Shown piece by piece: positions 7,559 through 15,282 of a stretch of 64,000 nt of DNA. A model generated the notes under the pieces. The model worked only from the letters and a program-made list of their open reading frames with translations, was not told the DNA's origin and made no database searches. The stretch is from the NCBI RefSeq assembly GCF_006385685.1, contig NZ_VFRP01000006.1:62001-126000 (forward strand), read 5' to 3'. Source of the stretch: Amaricoccus solimangrovi. GTDB lineage: Bacteria > Pseudomonadota > Alphaproteobacteria > Rhodobacterales > Rhodobacteraceae. Made by a program: the position numbers and the translations under genes. How positions within the stretch are numbered: the first letter of the stretch is position 1; each line of letters starts with the position of its first letter.

Positions 7559-7926
7559 GGCCGGCAATCCGCCAGGAAGACCGCCGGCAGCGCCTCGAAG
7601 ACGACGGCGGCGAAGCTGAGGCCGCAGAGAAGCAGCGTCGCGAAACCCTGGAAGAGCAGGCGCTCCTTACGCGTGGGCTCGTCGTGGGGCGGATCGCCCG
7701 AGCCGAAGCCCCATTGCCGCCAGGCGAGCATCCCTGCCACGACGATCCCGCCGAGCGCCACCGCCGTCGCCCCCGCGACGCCGAGGCGCACGAGCGCGAG
7801 GTCGATCCCGCGCGCGCAGGCGAAGGCGGCGGCGACGTAGCAGAGCAGGAAATGCGCGGCCCAGATCACCGGCGCGGTGAAGAGGGTCCAGAGGCTCTCG
7901 ATTTCGCGGGGGAGGAGGTGGAACAT
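7555..7926 (-). CDS. oxidase-cluster membrane protein, unknown function
   Basis: A 123-residue protein with three probable membrane segments (about residues 14-34, 43-65 and 90-112). It begins MFHLLPREIESLWTLFTAP and contains PVIWAAHFLLCYVAAAFACA, a pattern I associate with small conserved proteins found only inside caa3-type oxidase clusters. It sits 10 bp after coxA and overlaps ctaG by four bases. An assembly or subunit IV-like role is likely but unproven. Confidence 0.7.
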   Translation of the reverse strand: MFHLLPREIESLWTLFTAPVIWAAHFLLCYVAAAFACARGIDLALVRLGVAGATAVALGGIVVAGMLAWRQWGFGSGDPPHDEPTRKERLLFQGFATLLLCGLSFAAVVFEALPAVFLADCRP

Positions 7927-7936
7927 CGCGCGGCCC

Positions 7937-10441
7937 TCAGAGCGCCAGGGGAAAGAGGCCGACGACCGCGAAGGCGACGATCGCGGTGGCGGCGAGGAAG
8001 TGGAAATAGAGCGTCGTGTTGCGCAGATCGGCGTCGTGGGCGGGGGTGAGCCGCCCCGCGACGCCGCGCGCCACGCAGTAGATCTGCATCACCAGCCCGA
8101 CGGCGACATGCGCCACGGTCCAGATCACGATCACCCAGACGGTGGCGGGATAGACATGCGCGGTCGGATCGAGCCCCGCGGCCCAGGGGCCCGCGAGCCC
8201 CGCCGCCGCGCCGCAGAGGGAGAACGCGGCGCCCGCGATCAGCGCCAGCCGGGCCAGCCCGGGCGCGCCCCCGCGGTTCCAGGACCGGGCCGCGACCGTC
8301 GCCGCCCAGGCGAGCAGGACGAGCGCGGTCGCGAGCATCGGCCAGAGCGGTCCCGGCCCCTCGTGTCCGGCGGCGAGGTCGGGCGTGATCGTCCAGTAGA
8401 AGAAATAGCCGAAGACGAGGCTTGCGAAGGCGGTCGCATCGCCCGTCATCGTGATGAACATCCCCCACCAGCCGACTGCGCTCTGGCCGGAGACGTAGAG
8501 GGGCAGCGTCTCCCCGCGCCCGATCGGCTTCGCGGGCTTCTCCGGGATCTCGGCGGTGCCGGTCCAGATCCAGGTGAGAAGCGGGATCGGGAAGAGGACG
8601 GCGAAGACGAGCGTGGTCAGCCACCAGTGGAAGGTGAGCGCGATGAAGACGCCGCCGAGCGTGATCGCCGAGGCGAGCGGAAGCCAGGACGGTCCTGCGA
8701 CGCGCAGCACCTGCTCGGGCGCGGCGTCGAGCACCGAGGTGATGAGCGCCTCCCGCCGGCCCTCCTCGGCGTCGGGCAGGTAGCCATTGCCCGCCCGCAG
8801 TTCCGCGACGAGATCGGGCTGTTCCCAGACGGGGTAGCGGCTCTCGATGCGCGGGATCGAGCGCAGGCCCCAGGTCTCGTCCGCCTGCGCCGCCCATTCG
8901 AGCGTGCCCGCGTTCCACGGATTGTCCGGCGCCACCGCGCCCCGCTTCGGGCGCAGCACGTCGAAGACCACGACCAGAACCCCCGCCGCGAAGATGGCGG
9001 CGCCGATCGATGAGAGGAGGTTGACGAGGCCGAGGCCCGCCTCCGCCGGATAGACGAAGACGCGCCTCGGCATCCCCCAGAGCCCCGCCAGATGCATCGG
9101 GAAGAAGGCGAGGTTGAAGCCCGCGAACATGGTCCAGAAGGCGATCCGCCCCACGCGGTCCGAGAGCATCCGCCCGCTGACGAGCGGCCACCAGTAGTAG
9201 ATCCCGGCGACGACGGGAAAGAGCATGCCCCCGGCGAGCACGTAGTGCAGATGCGCGACGACGAAATAGGTGTCGTGCGCCTGCCAGTCGAAGGGGGCGA
9301 GCGCGACCATGACGCCCGTCAGCCCGCCGATGACGAAGATCGCCACGCCGCCGGTGCCGAAGAGCATCGGCGTCGAGCGCGTGACCCGGCCCGCGAGCAT
9401 CGTCGCGAGAAAGACGAAGATCTGCACACCGGTCGGGATCGCGACCGCCTCCGAGGCGGCGGAGAAGAAGGCGAGCGAGATCTGCGGCAGCCCCGTCGCG
9501 AACATGTGGTGGACCCAGAGGCCGAAGCTCAGGAACCCGGTGCCGACGGCGGCGAGCACGATCCAGGAATAGCCGACGATCGGCCGGCCCGAGAAGGTCG
9601 GCACGATCATCGCGAGGATCGCGATCGAGGGCAGGAAGATGATGTAGACCTCCGGATGGCCGAAGATCCAGAAGAGGTGCTGCCAGAGCAGCGGATCCCC
9701 GCCCCGCTCCGCGTCGAAGAACGGCCAGTCGAACATCCGCTGCATCTCGAAGAGCAGGTCGCCCGCGATCAGCGGCGGAAAGGCGAAGAGGATCATGCCG
9801 GCGACGATCAGGAGGTACCAGGCGAAGAGCGGCATCAGGTTGATCCGCATCCCCGGCGCCCGGCATTTCATCACGCCGACGATGATCTCGACCGCGGCCG
9901 CGATCGAGGCGACCTCGATGAAGGAGAGGCCGAGCAGCCAGATGTCGGCGCCGATGCCGGTGAATTCCTCGTCGGTGGCGAGGGGCGGATACATGAACCA
10001 GCCCGCCGAGGGCGCCGCGCCGAAGAAGATCGAGCCGCAGACGAAGATCCCGCCGAGAAAGAAGCTCCAGAAGCCGAAGGCGCCGAGCCGGGGGAAGGGC
10101 ATCTCGCGCGCGCCGAGCATGGCGGGCAGCAGATAGATCGCAACCGCCTCGAAGATCGGCACCGCGAAGAGGAACATCATCACCGTGCCATGCAGGGTGA
10201 AGGTCTGATTGTAGAGATCGGCGGAGACGAGGTCGTTCTCCGGCACGGCGAGCTGGGCGCGCACGAGAAGCGCGAGGCAGCCCGCGAAGAGCATGAAGAC
10301 GAAGGCGGTGCCGCCGTACCAGACCCCCACCTCGGTATTGTTGACGGCGGACAGATAGCGCCAGCCCTTCGGCGTGGCCCAGACGGTCCGCAGCCGCTTC
10401 TCCTCGGCCGCGCGGCGTTCCGCGTCGGATGGGGCGGTCAT
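7937..10441 (-). CDS. coxA: cytochrome c oxidase subunit I-III fusion
   Basis: An 834-residue inner-membrane protein. Residues to about 560 are subunit I: the low-spin haem histidine region LYNQTFTLHGTVMMFLF, the CuB site HLFWIFGHPEVYIIFLP with the His-Tyr crosslink pattern, and HDTYFVVAHLHYVLAGG for CuB and haem a3. The Glu in GHPEVY suggests a type A1 oxidase. From about residue 630 the segment VGWWGMFITMTGDATAFASL and following helices are subunit III. It reduces O2 to water with proton pumping. Start overlaps coxB (ATGA). Confidence 0.92.
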   Translation of the reverse strand: MTAPSDAERRAAEEKRLRTVWATPKGWRYLSAVNNTEVGVWYGGTAFVFMLFAGCLALLVRAQLAVPENDLVSADLYNQTFTLHGTVMMFLFAVPIFEAVAIYLLPAMLGAREMPFPRLGAFGFWSFFLGGIFVCGSIFFGAAPSAGWFMYPPLATDEEFTGIGADIWLLGLSFIEVASIAAAVEIIVGVMKCRAPGMRINLMPLFAWYLLIVAGMILFAFPPLIAGDLLFEMQRMFDWPFFDAERGGDPLLWQHLFWIFGHPEVYIIFLPSIAILAMIVPTFSGRPIVGYSWIVLAAVGTGFLSFGLWVHHMFATGLPQISLAFFSAASEAVAIPTGVQIFVFLATMLAGRVTRSTPMLFGTGGVAIFVIGGLTGVMVALAPFDWQAHDTYFVVAHLHYVLAGGMLFPVVAGIYYWWPLVSGRMLSDRVGRIAFWTMFAGFNLAFFPMHLAGLWGMPRRVFVYPAEAGLGLVNLLSSIGAAIFAAGVLVVVFDVLRPKRGAVAPDNPWNAGTLEWAAQADETWGLRSIPRIESRYPVWEQPDLVAELRAGNGYLPDAEEGRREALITSVLDAAPEQVLRVAGPSWLPLASAITLGGVFIALTFHWWLTTLVFAVLFPIPLLTWIWTGTAEIPEKPAKPIGRGETLPLYVSGQSAVGWWGMFITMTGDATAFASLVFGYFFYWTITPDLAAGHEGPGPLWPMLATALVLLAWAATVAARSWNRGGAPGLARLALIAGAAFSLCGAAAGLAGPWAAGLDPTAHVYPATVWVIVIWTVAHVAVGLVMQIYCVARGVAGRLTPAHDADLRNTTLYFHFLAATAIVAFAVVGLFPLAL

Positions 10442-11463
10442 CGCAATCCTCCGAGCCAGGCGGCGATCGCCGCGCGTCGCGTGTCGGGGAGCATGTCATA
10501 GGCCGGCATCAGCGCGCCGGGCTTGACCGCGGCGGGATCGGCGATGAAGCGCGCGATCGCCGCCTCGGAGAGGGGCAGGGTATCCGCGCCGAGGCTCCGC
10601 CGCGCGCCGAGATGGGAGAGATCGGGGCCGACGCGCCCGTCCGCCTCCGTCCCCCGGACCGTGTGGCAGGCGCCGCAGCCCTCCGCGACGAAAGCATCGC
10701 GCCCCTCCGGATGAGCCGCGACGCCGGGGGAGGGCGCCGCCTCGGCCGCGAGCCATGCGCGGAAGGCCTCGGGCTCCTCCGCCACCGCGACGAGGCGCAT
10801 CAGCGCGTGCGAGGTCCCGCAGTATTCCGCGCAGGCGCCCTCGAACACCCCGGCGCGCTCGGCGGTGACCGTGAGCCGGTTCACCCGGCCGGGGATCATG
10901 TCCATCTTGCCCGCGAGCGGCGGGATCCAGAACGAATGGATCACGTCCGGGCTCGCGAGGCGCAGTTCAACGGGGGTGCCGACCGGCAGGCGCAACTCGT
11001 TCGCGCTCGCGACGATCGCCCCGTCGGCCGTGCGATAGGTGATCTCCCACCAGAACTGGTGCCCGGTCACCTCGACCACCAGCCCCGGCGGTTCCGCCTC
11101 GGCCCAGGGCCTCAGCCCCGGCATCAGCCACAGCGCGTAGGTGAGCAGCGCGCCGAGCACGGTCGTCGGGAAGACGGCTCCGGCCCAGAGGATCAGCCGG
11201 CCGGCGGCCTGGTCGCTCCAGCGGGCGCGGCGCGGTCGCCGCGCGTGGAGATAGGCCAGCAGGACGCCTAACCAGATGAAGGCCCCCGCGATCACCATCA
11301 CCCGGAAGAGGTCGGCGACCGCGCGCGCCTCGGCCCCGCCCGGATCGAGCGCGGAGCGCGCGCCGGCGCAACCGGTGAGGGCGAGAAGCGCGAGGCCGAG
11401 CGCGGCCAGACCCCTCCGCGCCCCGGTCCGGCCGGCCGCGCCGCGGGAAGGCTCCGGGGTCAG
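10438..11463 (-). CDS. coxB: cytochrome c oxidase subunit II with fused cytochrome c domain
   Basis: A lipoprotein with lipobox LLALTGC, two membrane helices (DLFRVMVIAGAFIWLGVLL and LILWAGAVFPTTVLGALLT), a CuA domain (EVTGHQFWWEITY, SPDVIHSFWIP, and the CuA ligands in GACAEYCGTSHALM) and a C-terminal cytochrome c (CGACH, distal Met in GALMPAYDM). No ATG, GTG or TTG lies between the upstream gene and the signal peptide in this frame. The best start is CTG at 11461-11463, overlapping the previous TGA and preceded by GGGAG; length would be 341 residues. Confidence 0.85.
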   Translation of the reverse strand: MTPEPSRGAAGRTGARRGLAALGLALLALTGCAGARSALDPGGAEARAVADLFRVMVIAGAFIWLGVLLAYLHARRPRRARWSDQAAGRLILWAGAVFPTTVLGALLTYALWLMPGLRPWAEAEPPGLVVEVTGHQFWWEITYRTADGAIVASANELRLPVGTPVELRLASPDVIHSFWIPPLAGKMDMIPGRVNRLTVTAERAGVFEGACAEYCGTSHALMRLVAVAEEPEAFRAWLAAEAAPSPGVAAHPEGRDAFVAEGCGACHTVRGTEADGRVGPDLSHLGARRSLGADTLPLSEAAIARFIADPAAVKPGALMPAYDMLPDTRRAAIAAWLGGLR

Positions 11464-12044
11464 GTCCGTCTCCCGCGTCGGGGCATGTAGTCCATCGGCC
11501 GGATCGGACGCGCGGTCGATGCCTGGGGGCCGGCGGGGCTCTCGCCATGGACGAGCGTCAGTTCGAGCGCGTCGCCCTCGCTGAGACCGTCGAACCCCTC
11601 CTCCGGCACGGCGTCGCGGTGGAAGTAGATCTCGCGGCCGTCGTTGGTCGCGGCGAAGCCATGGGAGTCGAAGAGCCTCAGGATCCGGCCCTGGAGCGCG
11701 GCGGGGTGCAGCTTGGTCTCGTTCCGGGCCTTCTGGCCATGCGCCTCGAGCTGGCGGTCCATCGCGTCGAAGGCGTCGCGCACGGCGACGAGGGGATCGA
11801 AATGCGCGCCGCTCGCGCCGGGATCGCGGCTCACCACCAGTTCCTTGTCCGGAACCCGGGTCTCGACGCGGAGATGGAACTGGCGGGCGCCGCCCGCGCT
11901 CCGGTGCGGGGCCTCGAAAACCACGCGGCAGCTGTTCACATGGGCGAAATACCGCTCCATCCGCGCCACCCGCTCCCGGATGCGCCGCTCGATCGCCTCC
12001 GACTTCTCGACGTTGTGGAAGGCGATCTCGAGAGGGATGTCCAT
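11460..12044 (-). CDS. HPF/RaiA ribosome-hibernation domain fused to cold-shock domain
   Basis: A 194-residue protein. Residues 1-100 (MDIPLEIAFHNVEKSEAIER, then SCRVVFEAPHR and FHLRVETRVPDKELVV) form an HPF/RaiA-type domain that binds the small ribosomal subunit in non-growing cells. Residues about 118-185 are a cold-shock domain: GRILRLFDSHGFAATNDGRE replaces the usual G-x-V-K-W-F-x3-K-G-F-G-F-I, then IYFHRDAV. The start follows GGGGAGAAGCTC. An EcfG-type promoter lies 32 nt upstream, and the stop overlaps the coxB start, so this gene heads the oxidase operon. Confidence 0.85.
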   Translation of the reverse strand: MDIPLEIAFHNVEKSEAIERRIRERVARMERYFAHVNSCRVVFEAPHRSAGGARQFHLRVETRVPDKELVVSRDPGASGAHFDPLVAVRDAFDAMDRQLEAHGQKARNETKLHPAALQGRILRLFDSHGFAATNDGREIYFHRDAVPEEGFDGLSEGDALELTLVHGESPAGPQASTARPIRPMDYMPRRGRRT

Positions 12045-12076
12045 GAGCTTCTCCCCTTTCAGGCAAATATCCCGAA

Positions 12077-12101
12077 AACCCCTCATCCGCGCGAGGGTTC
12101 C
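12077..12101 (-). promoter_or_regulatory. EcfG-type promoter of the hpf-cox operon
   Basis: Minus strand GGAAC-N16-GGTT, with the -10 32 nt before the start at 12044. It is divergent from the promoter at 12118-12142. Confidence 0.75.
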
Positions 12102-12117
12102 CCATCGGCGGGCGGAG

Positions 12118-12142
12118 GGAACATTCGCGCGCGCCGCCGGTT
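12118..12142 (+). promoter_or_regulatory. EcfG-type promoter of the 12174 gene
   Basis: Plus strand GGAAC-N16-GGTT, 31 nt before the ATG at 12174. Confidence 0.75.
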
Positions 12143-12173
12143 GCGCGCCCTCGGACAAACACGGAGTAAGCCA

Positions 12174-12446
12174 ATGTCGGAAGCGGAGATCACCAGGGAT
12201 CACGACACGATCCGCGCCTGGGCCGAGGCGCGGGGCGGACGGCCCGCGACGGTCCGGGGAACCGGCGCGGAGGAAGCCGGCGTTCTCAGGATCGATTTCG
12301 AGCCGGAACGCGCCGAGGGGCTCGAACTCATTTCCTGGGATGCGTTCTTCGAGAAGTTCGACCGCGAGCGGCTCGGCTTCCTGCGTCAGGAGAAGACCGC
12401 GGACGGTTCGGTGAGCCGGTTCCACAAGTTCGTCGACGCGGGTTGA
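12174..12446 (+). CDS. conserved small protein of unknown function
   Basis: A 90-residue soluble protein starting MSEAEITRDHDTIRAWAEAR. The blocks RAWAEARGGRPATVRGTG, LRIDFEP, LELISWDAFFEKFDRERLGF and SVSRFHKFVD form a family I recall from many proteobacteria, sometimes mislabelled as glucan branching enzyme because it sits near glycogen genes. No catalytic motif is visible. ACGGAGTAAGCC precedes the start, and an EcfG-type promoter drives it, so a stress-induced role is likely. Confidence 0.75.
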   Translation: MSEAEITRDHDTIRAWAEARGGRPATVRGTGAEEAGVLRIDFEPERAEGLELISWDAFFEKFDRERLGFLRQEKTADGSVSRFHKFVDAG

Positions 12447-12464
12447 GCGGCCCGGGCGGCGGGC

Positions 12465-12489
12465 GGAACAAACGCCGCCGCGCCGGGTT
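12465..12489 (+). promoter_or_regulatory. EcfG-type promoter of the 12525 gene
   Basis: Plus strand GGAAC-N16-GGTT, 35 nt before the ATG at 12525. Confidence 0.75.
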
Positions 12490-12524
12490 CGATCGCCGTG
12501 CAACGATCACGAAGGATCCCGGAG

Positions 12525-12830
12525 ATGACAGCGACGGAGCAGACCTCGGACCGGCTGCGGAAGGATATCGACCGGGGCCGGGCGGGCGACAAGGTGAACT
12601 GGCCCGACCCGGCCGCCGCGCCGCTCGGAACCGACGACGAGGCGGCCGGGACGCCGCCGACGGAGGCGCAGATCCGTCACGCCCGCGAAATGGAAGTGAG
12701 GGGCCGCCCGGCCGATACCGAGAGCGGACTTCGCCCCACCGCCCCCGCCGCCCGGGGCAGCGCCCTCGGCTGGATCCTGGGGCTTGGGGCCGCGGTCCTC
12801 GTGCTGATCCTCGCCTTCCTCTGGATCTGA
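12525..12830 (+). CDS. small tail-anchored membrane protein
   Basis: A 101-residue protein with a hydrophilic N-terminal 78 residues and a single C-terminal membrane helix (LGWILGLGAAVLVLILAFLW) that ends the protein, so it should be tail-anchored with most of its mass in the cytoplasm. Start at 12525 uses AAGGA eight bases upstream; an in-frame ATG nine codons earlier would lie close to the promoter and is less likely. No family is recognised. Control by EcfG is predicted from the upstream promoter. Confidence 0.65.
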   Translation: MTATEQTSDRLRKDIDRGRAGDKVNWPDPAAAPLGTDDEAAGTPPTEAQIRHAREMEVRGRPADTESGLRPTAPAARGSALGWILGLGAAVLVLILAFLWI

Positions 12831-12945
12831 CCCGGCCCAAGAAAATCGACCGCGCAGCCGATCATTTCGCGGTTTCGCTGGTTGGGGGGCACGGGCGAAC
12901 GGCGGATCAGGCCGGGCGCCATCAATACGAAAAGGGGATGAAAAG

Positions 12946-13839
12946 ATGAGAACCTTTCTTGCGAGCTGCGCGGTCGCCGCGCTTTTGGCCGGCCCGACCT
13001 TCGCCCAGCAGTCGACGACGCCGGCGGCCGGCGGCGACGCGGCGAACGGGCAGGGCGGTACCGGTGTCGTCGTGCTTTTCCTTCCCAACGCGGAGCCGGA
13101 TTCGCTCTATGCCTCGGACCTGATCGGGATGGACGTCTACAGTTCCGAGAACAAGGATACCGGCAATTACGCCGACCGCGCCGTTCCGAACGCGGACCTC
13201 GGGAACTGGAACGACATCGGCGAGGTGAATGACATCGTGCTGAGCCGGGACGGCACCGCGCGCGCGGTGCTGGTCGATGTCGGCGGATTTCTCGGAATGG
13301 GCGAGCATACGGTGGCGCTCGACATGAAGCAGGTCCATGTGCTGAGCGACGAGACCAACCGGCAGTTCATCGCCGTGGACAGCACGCGCGACGAACTCGA
13401 GAACGCGCCTGAATACGAGCGCCCGGACAGGGACGCGATGAACGCGACCGGGGCGACGACGACCCTCGCGGCGGGCTCAGGCGCCGCGACCATGGCCGAT
13501 CCCTCGACCGCGGCGATGAACCGGCCCGCCATGGAGCGCGAGGGCTACACCAACGCCAACTATGACACGCTGCGCGCGGACGATCTCGAGGACGCCGCGG
13601 TCTACGATACGAAGGACGACAACATCGGCTCGATCGAAGGGCTGCTCGTCTCCGACGACGGCAAGATCGACAAGGCGATCGTCGACGTGGGCGGATGGCT
13701 CGGCATCGGCTCGCATCGTATCGCCCTCGATTACGACGAGATGCAGGTGATGACGAAGGACGGCGGGGACGACGTCCGGGTCTATGTCGACCAGTCGCGC
13801 GAGCAGCTCGAGCAGCGGCCCGAGTACAAGGACGACTGA
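12946..13839 (+). CDS. secreted protein with two PRC-barrel domains
   Basis: A 297-residue protein with a clear signal peptide (MRTFLASCAVAALLAGPTFA, cleavage near residue 21), so it is periplasmic or exported. Two PRC-barrel domains follow: residues about 45-130 (ASDLIGMDVYSS through VDVGGFLGMGEHTVALD) and 205-285 (LRADDLEDAAVYDT through VDVGGWLGIGSHRIALD). The repeated VDVGG-(F/W)LG(M/I)G motif shows internal duplication. PRC-barrels mediate protein contact in ribosome maturation and photosynthesis proteins; exported ones are of unknown role. No EcfG-type promoter was found in its 115-bp upstream gap. Confidence 0.85.
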   Translation: MRTFLASCAVAALLAGPTFAQQSTTPAAGGDAANGQGGTGVVVLFLPNAEPDSLYASDLIGMDVYSSENKDTGNYADRAVPNADLGNWNDIGEVNDIVLSRDGTARAVLVDVGGFLGMGEHTVALDMKQVHVLSDETNRQFIAVDSTRDELENAPEYERPDRDAMNATGATTTLAAGSGAATMADPSTAAMNRPAMEREGYTNANYDTLRADDLEDAAVYDTKDDNIGSIEGLLVSDDGKIDKAIVDVGGWLGIGSHRIALDYDEMQVMTKDGGDDVRVYVDQSREQLEQRPEYKDD

Positions 13840-13851
13840 CCCGGGCCAGTC

Positions 13852-13881
13852 ACCGGTCCGGCGCCTCGGCGCCGGACCGGT
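13852..13881. terminator. bidirectional terminator
   Basis: A perfect 14-bp inverted repeat, ACCGGTCCGGCGCC then two bases then its complement, followed by TTTGGTT. It lies between the convergent PRC-barrel and galU genes and can serve both. Confidence 0.75.
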
Positions 13882-13895
13882 TTGGTTGGCCCGCT

Positions 13896-14756
13896 TCAGG
13901 CGCTGCGCGCGAGGAACGGGGTGATCCGGCTCATCTCGGCGCGCGCCATCGTCGCGGCCATGAGCCCGTCCGGCGTTCCGCAGTCGTAACGGCGTCCCCG
14001 GAACCGGGTTCCGAAGAGACCGACGTGAATGGCGCCCTCGGCGATCGCGTCGGTAAGCTGGATCTCCCCGCCGGCGCCGGGGGCGGTCCGGGCCAGATCC
14101 TCGAAGATCCGCTCGTCCAGGATGTAGCGCCCGACCACCGCGAGGCAGGAGGGCGCCGCTTCCGGCCGCGGCTTCTCGACCATGCCGCTGGCGCGGATGA
14201 GCCGGCCTCCGGTCGGCCCCTCGGGGCGCAGCACCCCATACCGGCGAAGCTCCGCGCGGGGCGCCTCCATCACGGCGACGACATGGGCCGAGCCGGCCAT
14301 CGCCCTCGCCTCGATCATCTCGCCGGCGCAGGAGGGGCCGAGGATCAGATCGTCGGGCAGGATCACCGCCACCGGCCCCGGAAGGGCATCGCCGCGCGCG
14401 CGGAGCACCGCGTGTCCGAGGCCACGCGGCGCATCCTGGTGGACCACGCGGATCTCGATGTCCCGGTCGACCGGAGCCGCGGCCATCCGCCGTGCGAGTT
14501 CGGGCTTGCCGGCGGCTTCCAGCGCCTCGGCGAGCGCGGGATCGGGCCGCAGGTAGCGTTCGATGGCAGGCTTGGTCTCGTTGGTGACGACGATGAGCCT
14601 GCGCGCGCCGGTCGCCGTCGCTTCGTCGAGTGCGAATTGCAGCAGAGGCGTATCGTAGACAGGGAGAAGCTCCTTGGGGACCGCCCGTGTCGCGGGAAGG
14701 AACCGCGTGCCGAGACCGGCCGCCGGGATGATTACCGTCGGGATGATGGAGGGCAT
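13896..14756 (-). CDS. galU: UTP-glucose-1-phosphate uridylyltransferase
   Basis: A 286-residue nucleotidyltransferase making UDP-glucose from UTP and glucose-1-phosphate. The N-terminal signature is VIIPAAGLGTRFLPATRAVP followed by KELLPVYDTPLLQFALDEA, and VILPDDLIL holds the metal-binding Asp region; VEKPRPEAAPS is the usual glucose-binding Glu-Lys-Pro motif. Length fits the family. It could supply UDP-glucose for the glycan operon at the start of the window, or for osmoprotection in the stress island. It shares the terminator at 13852 with the PRC-barrel gene. Confidence 0.92.
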   Translation of the reverse strand: MPSIIPTVIIPAAGLGTRFLPATRAVPKELLPVYDTPLLQFALDEATATGARRLIVVTNETKPAIERYLRPDPALAEALEAAGKPELARRMAAAPVDRDIEIRVVHQDAPRGLGHAVLRARGDALPGPVAVILPDDLILGPSCAGEMIEARAMAGSAHVVAVMEAPRAELRRYGVLRPEGPTGGRLIRASGMVEKPRPEAAPSCLAVVGRYILDERIFEDLARTAPGAGGEIQLTDAIAEGAIHVGLFGTRFRGRRYDCGTPDGLMAATMARAEMSRITPFLARSA

Positions 14757-14864
14757 TCGAATGGATTCCGTACTTTCAATGCTTTCAACAATGGGGCCGG
14801 ACGGAACACCTTCCGCCTTCGCGAAACATGTCGTCCGGCAAGCGCCGCGGCGCCCGCGGCGATC

Positions 14865-15065
14865 CTACACGGAGCGCGCCTCGGTTTCGAGGGCGGTCGC
14901 GAGTTCCCGGGGATCGATGACGCCGGCCTGGAAGCATTCGAGCACACGGAGCGCGACCTGATTGCGGCCGACACTGGTGTTGATCCCGTGCTTGAGGCAG
15001 TAGCTTTCCACGGCCTCCGACAGAATTGCCAGTTCCGTGGGAATCGCCACACCCGAGCCAACCAT
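14865..15065 (-). CDS. conserved small alphaproteobacterial protein
   Basis: A 66-residue, probably all-helical protein. The pattern LAILSEAVESYCLKHGINTS followed by GRNQVALRVLECFQAG and DPRELATALE resembles small proteins seen across Rhizobiales and Rhodobacterales without known function. The upstream gap of about 215 bp is AT-richer than its surroundings and contains a minus-strand TATAAT (15173-15178) and two AACATG direct repeats, which may be its promoter region. Confidence 0.6.
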   Translation of the reverse strand: MVGSGVAIPTELAILSEAVESYCLKHGINTSVGRNQVALRVLECFQAGVIDPRELATALETEARSV

Positions 15066-15282
15066 TTCGTTCTCCCCCCTGTCTCTATCGGCAGGAGAGC
15101 ACGTTGGCCCGGGACGCGAGTTTCGTCGTTATCACATGTTATTTCGCGCGAGCTTGGAACCCATGTTAAGGCATTATAACGACTTTTCCGGATCCGCCGG
15201 CACCAGCCAGGCCGACTCGCTCACCATTCGGAAGGCCCGGACGCCGGGGCGGGCAAGGCACCGCCCGCCCCGGCGGATCCCT

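Noticed and set aside
7866-10499. Long overlapping frame in the coxA region (about 870 codons)
   Set aside because: Low-complexity Arg/Ala/Asp sequence in a shifted frame of a clearly real oxidase gene.
12831-12945. Stress promoter for the PRC-barrel gene
   Set aside because: No GGAAC is present; the only GAAC is followed by CGCC at the right distance, which does not fit.
15126-15182. TCGTTAT...ATAACGA inverted ends as an operator or mobile-element end
   Set aside because: Seven-bp arms 43 bp apart in an AT-richer gap can arise by chance; no second copy or target duplication was seen.
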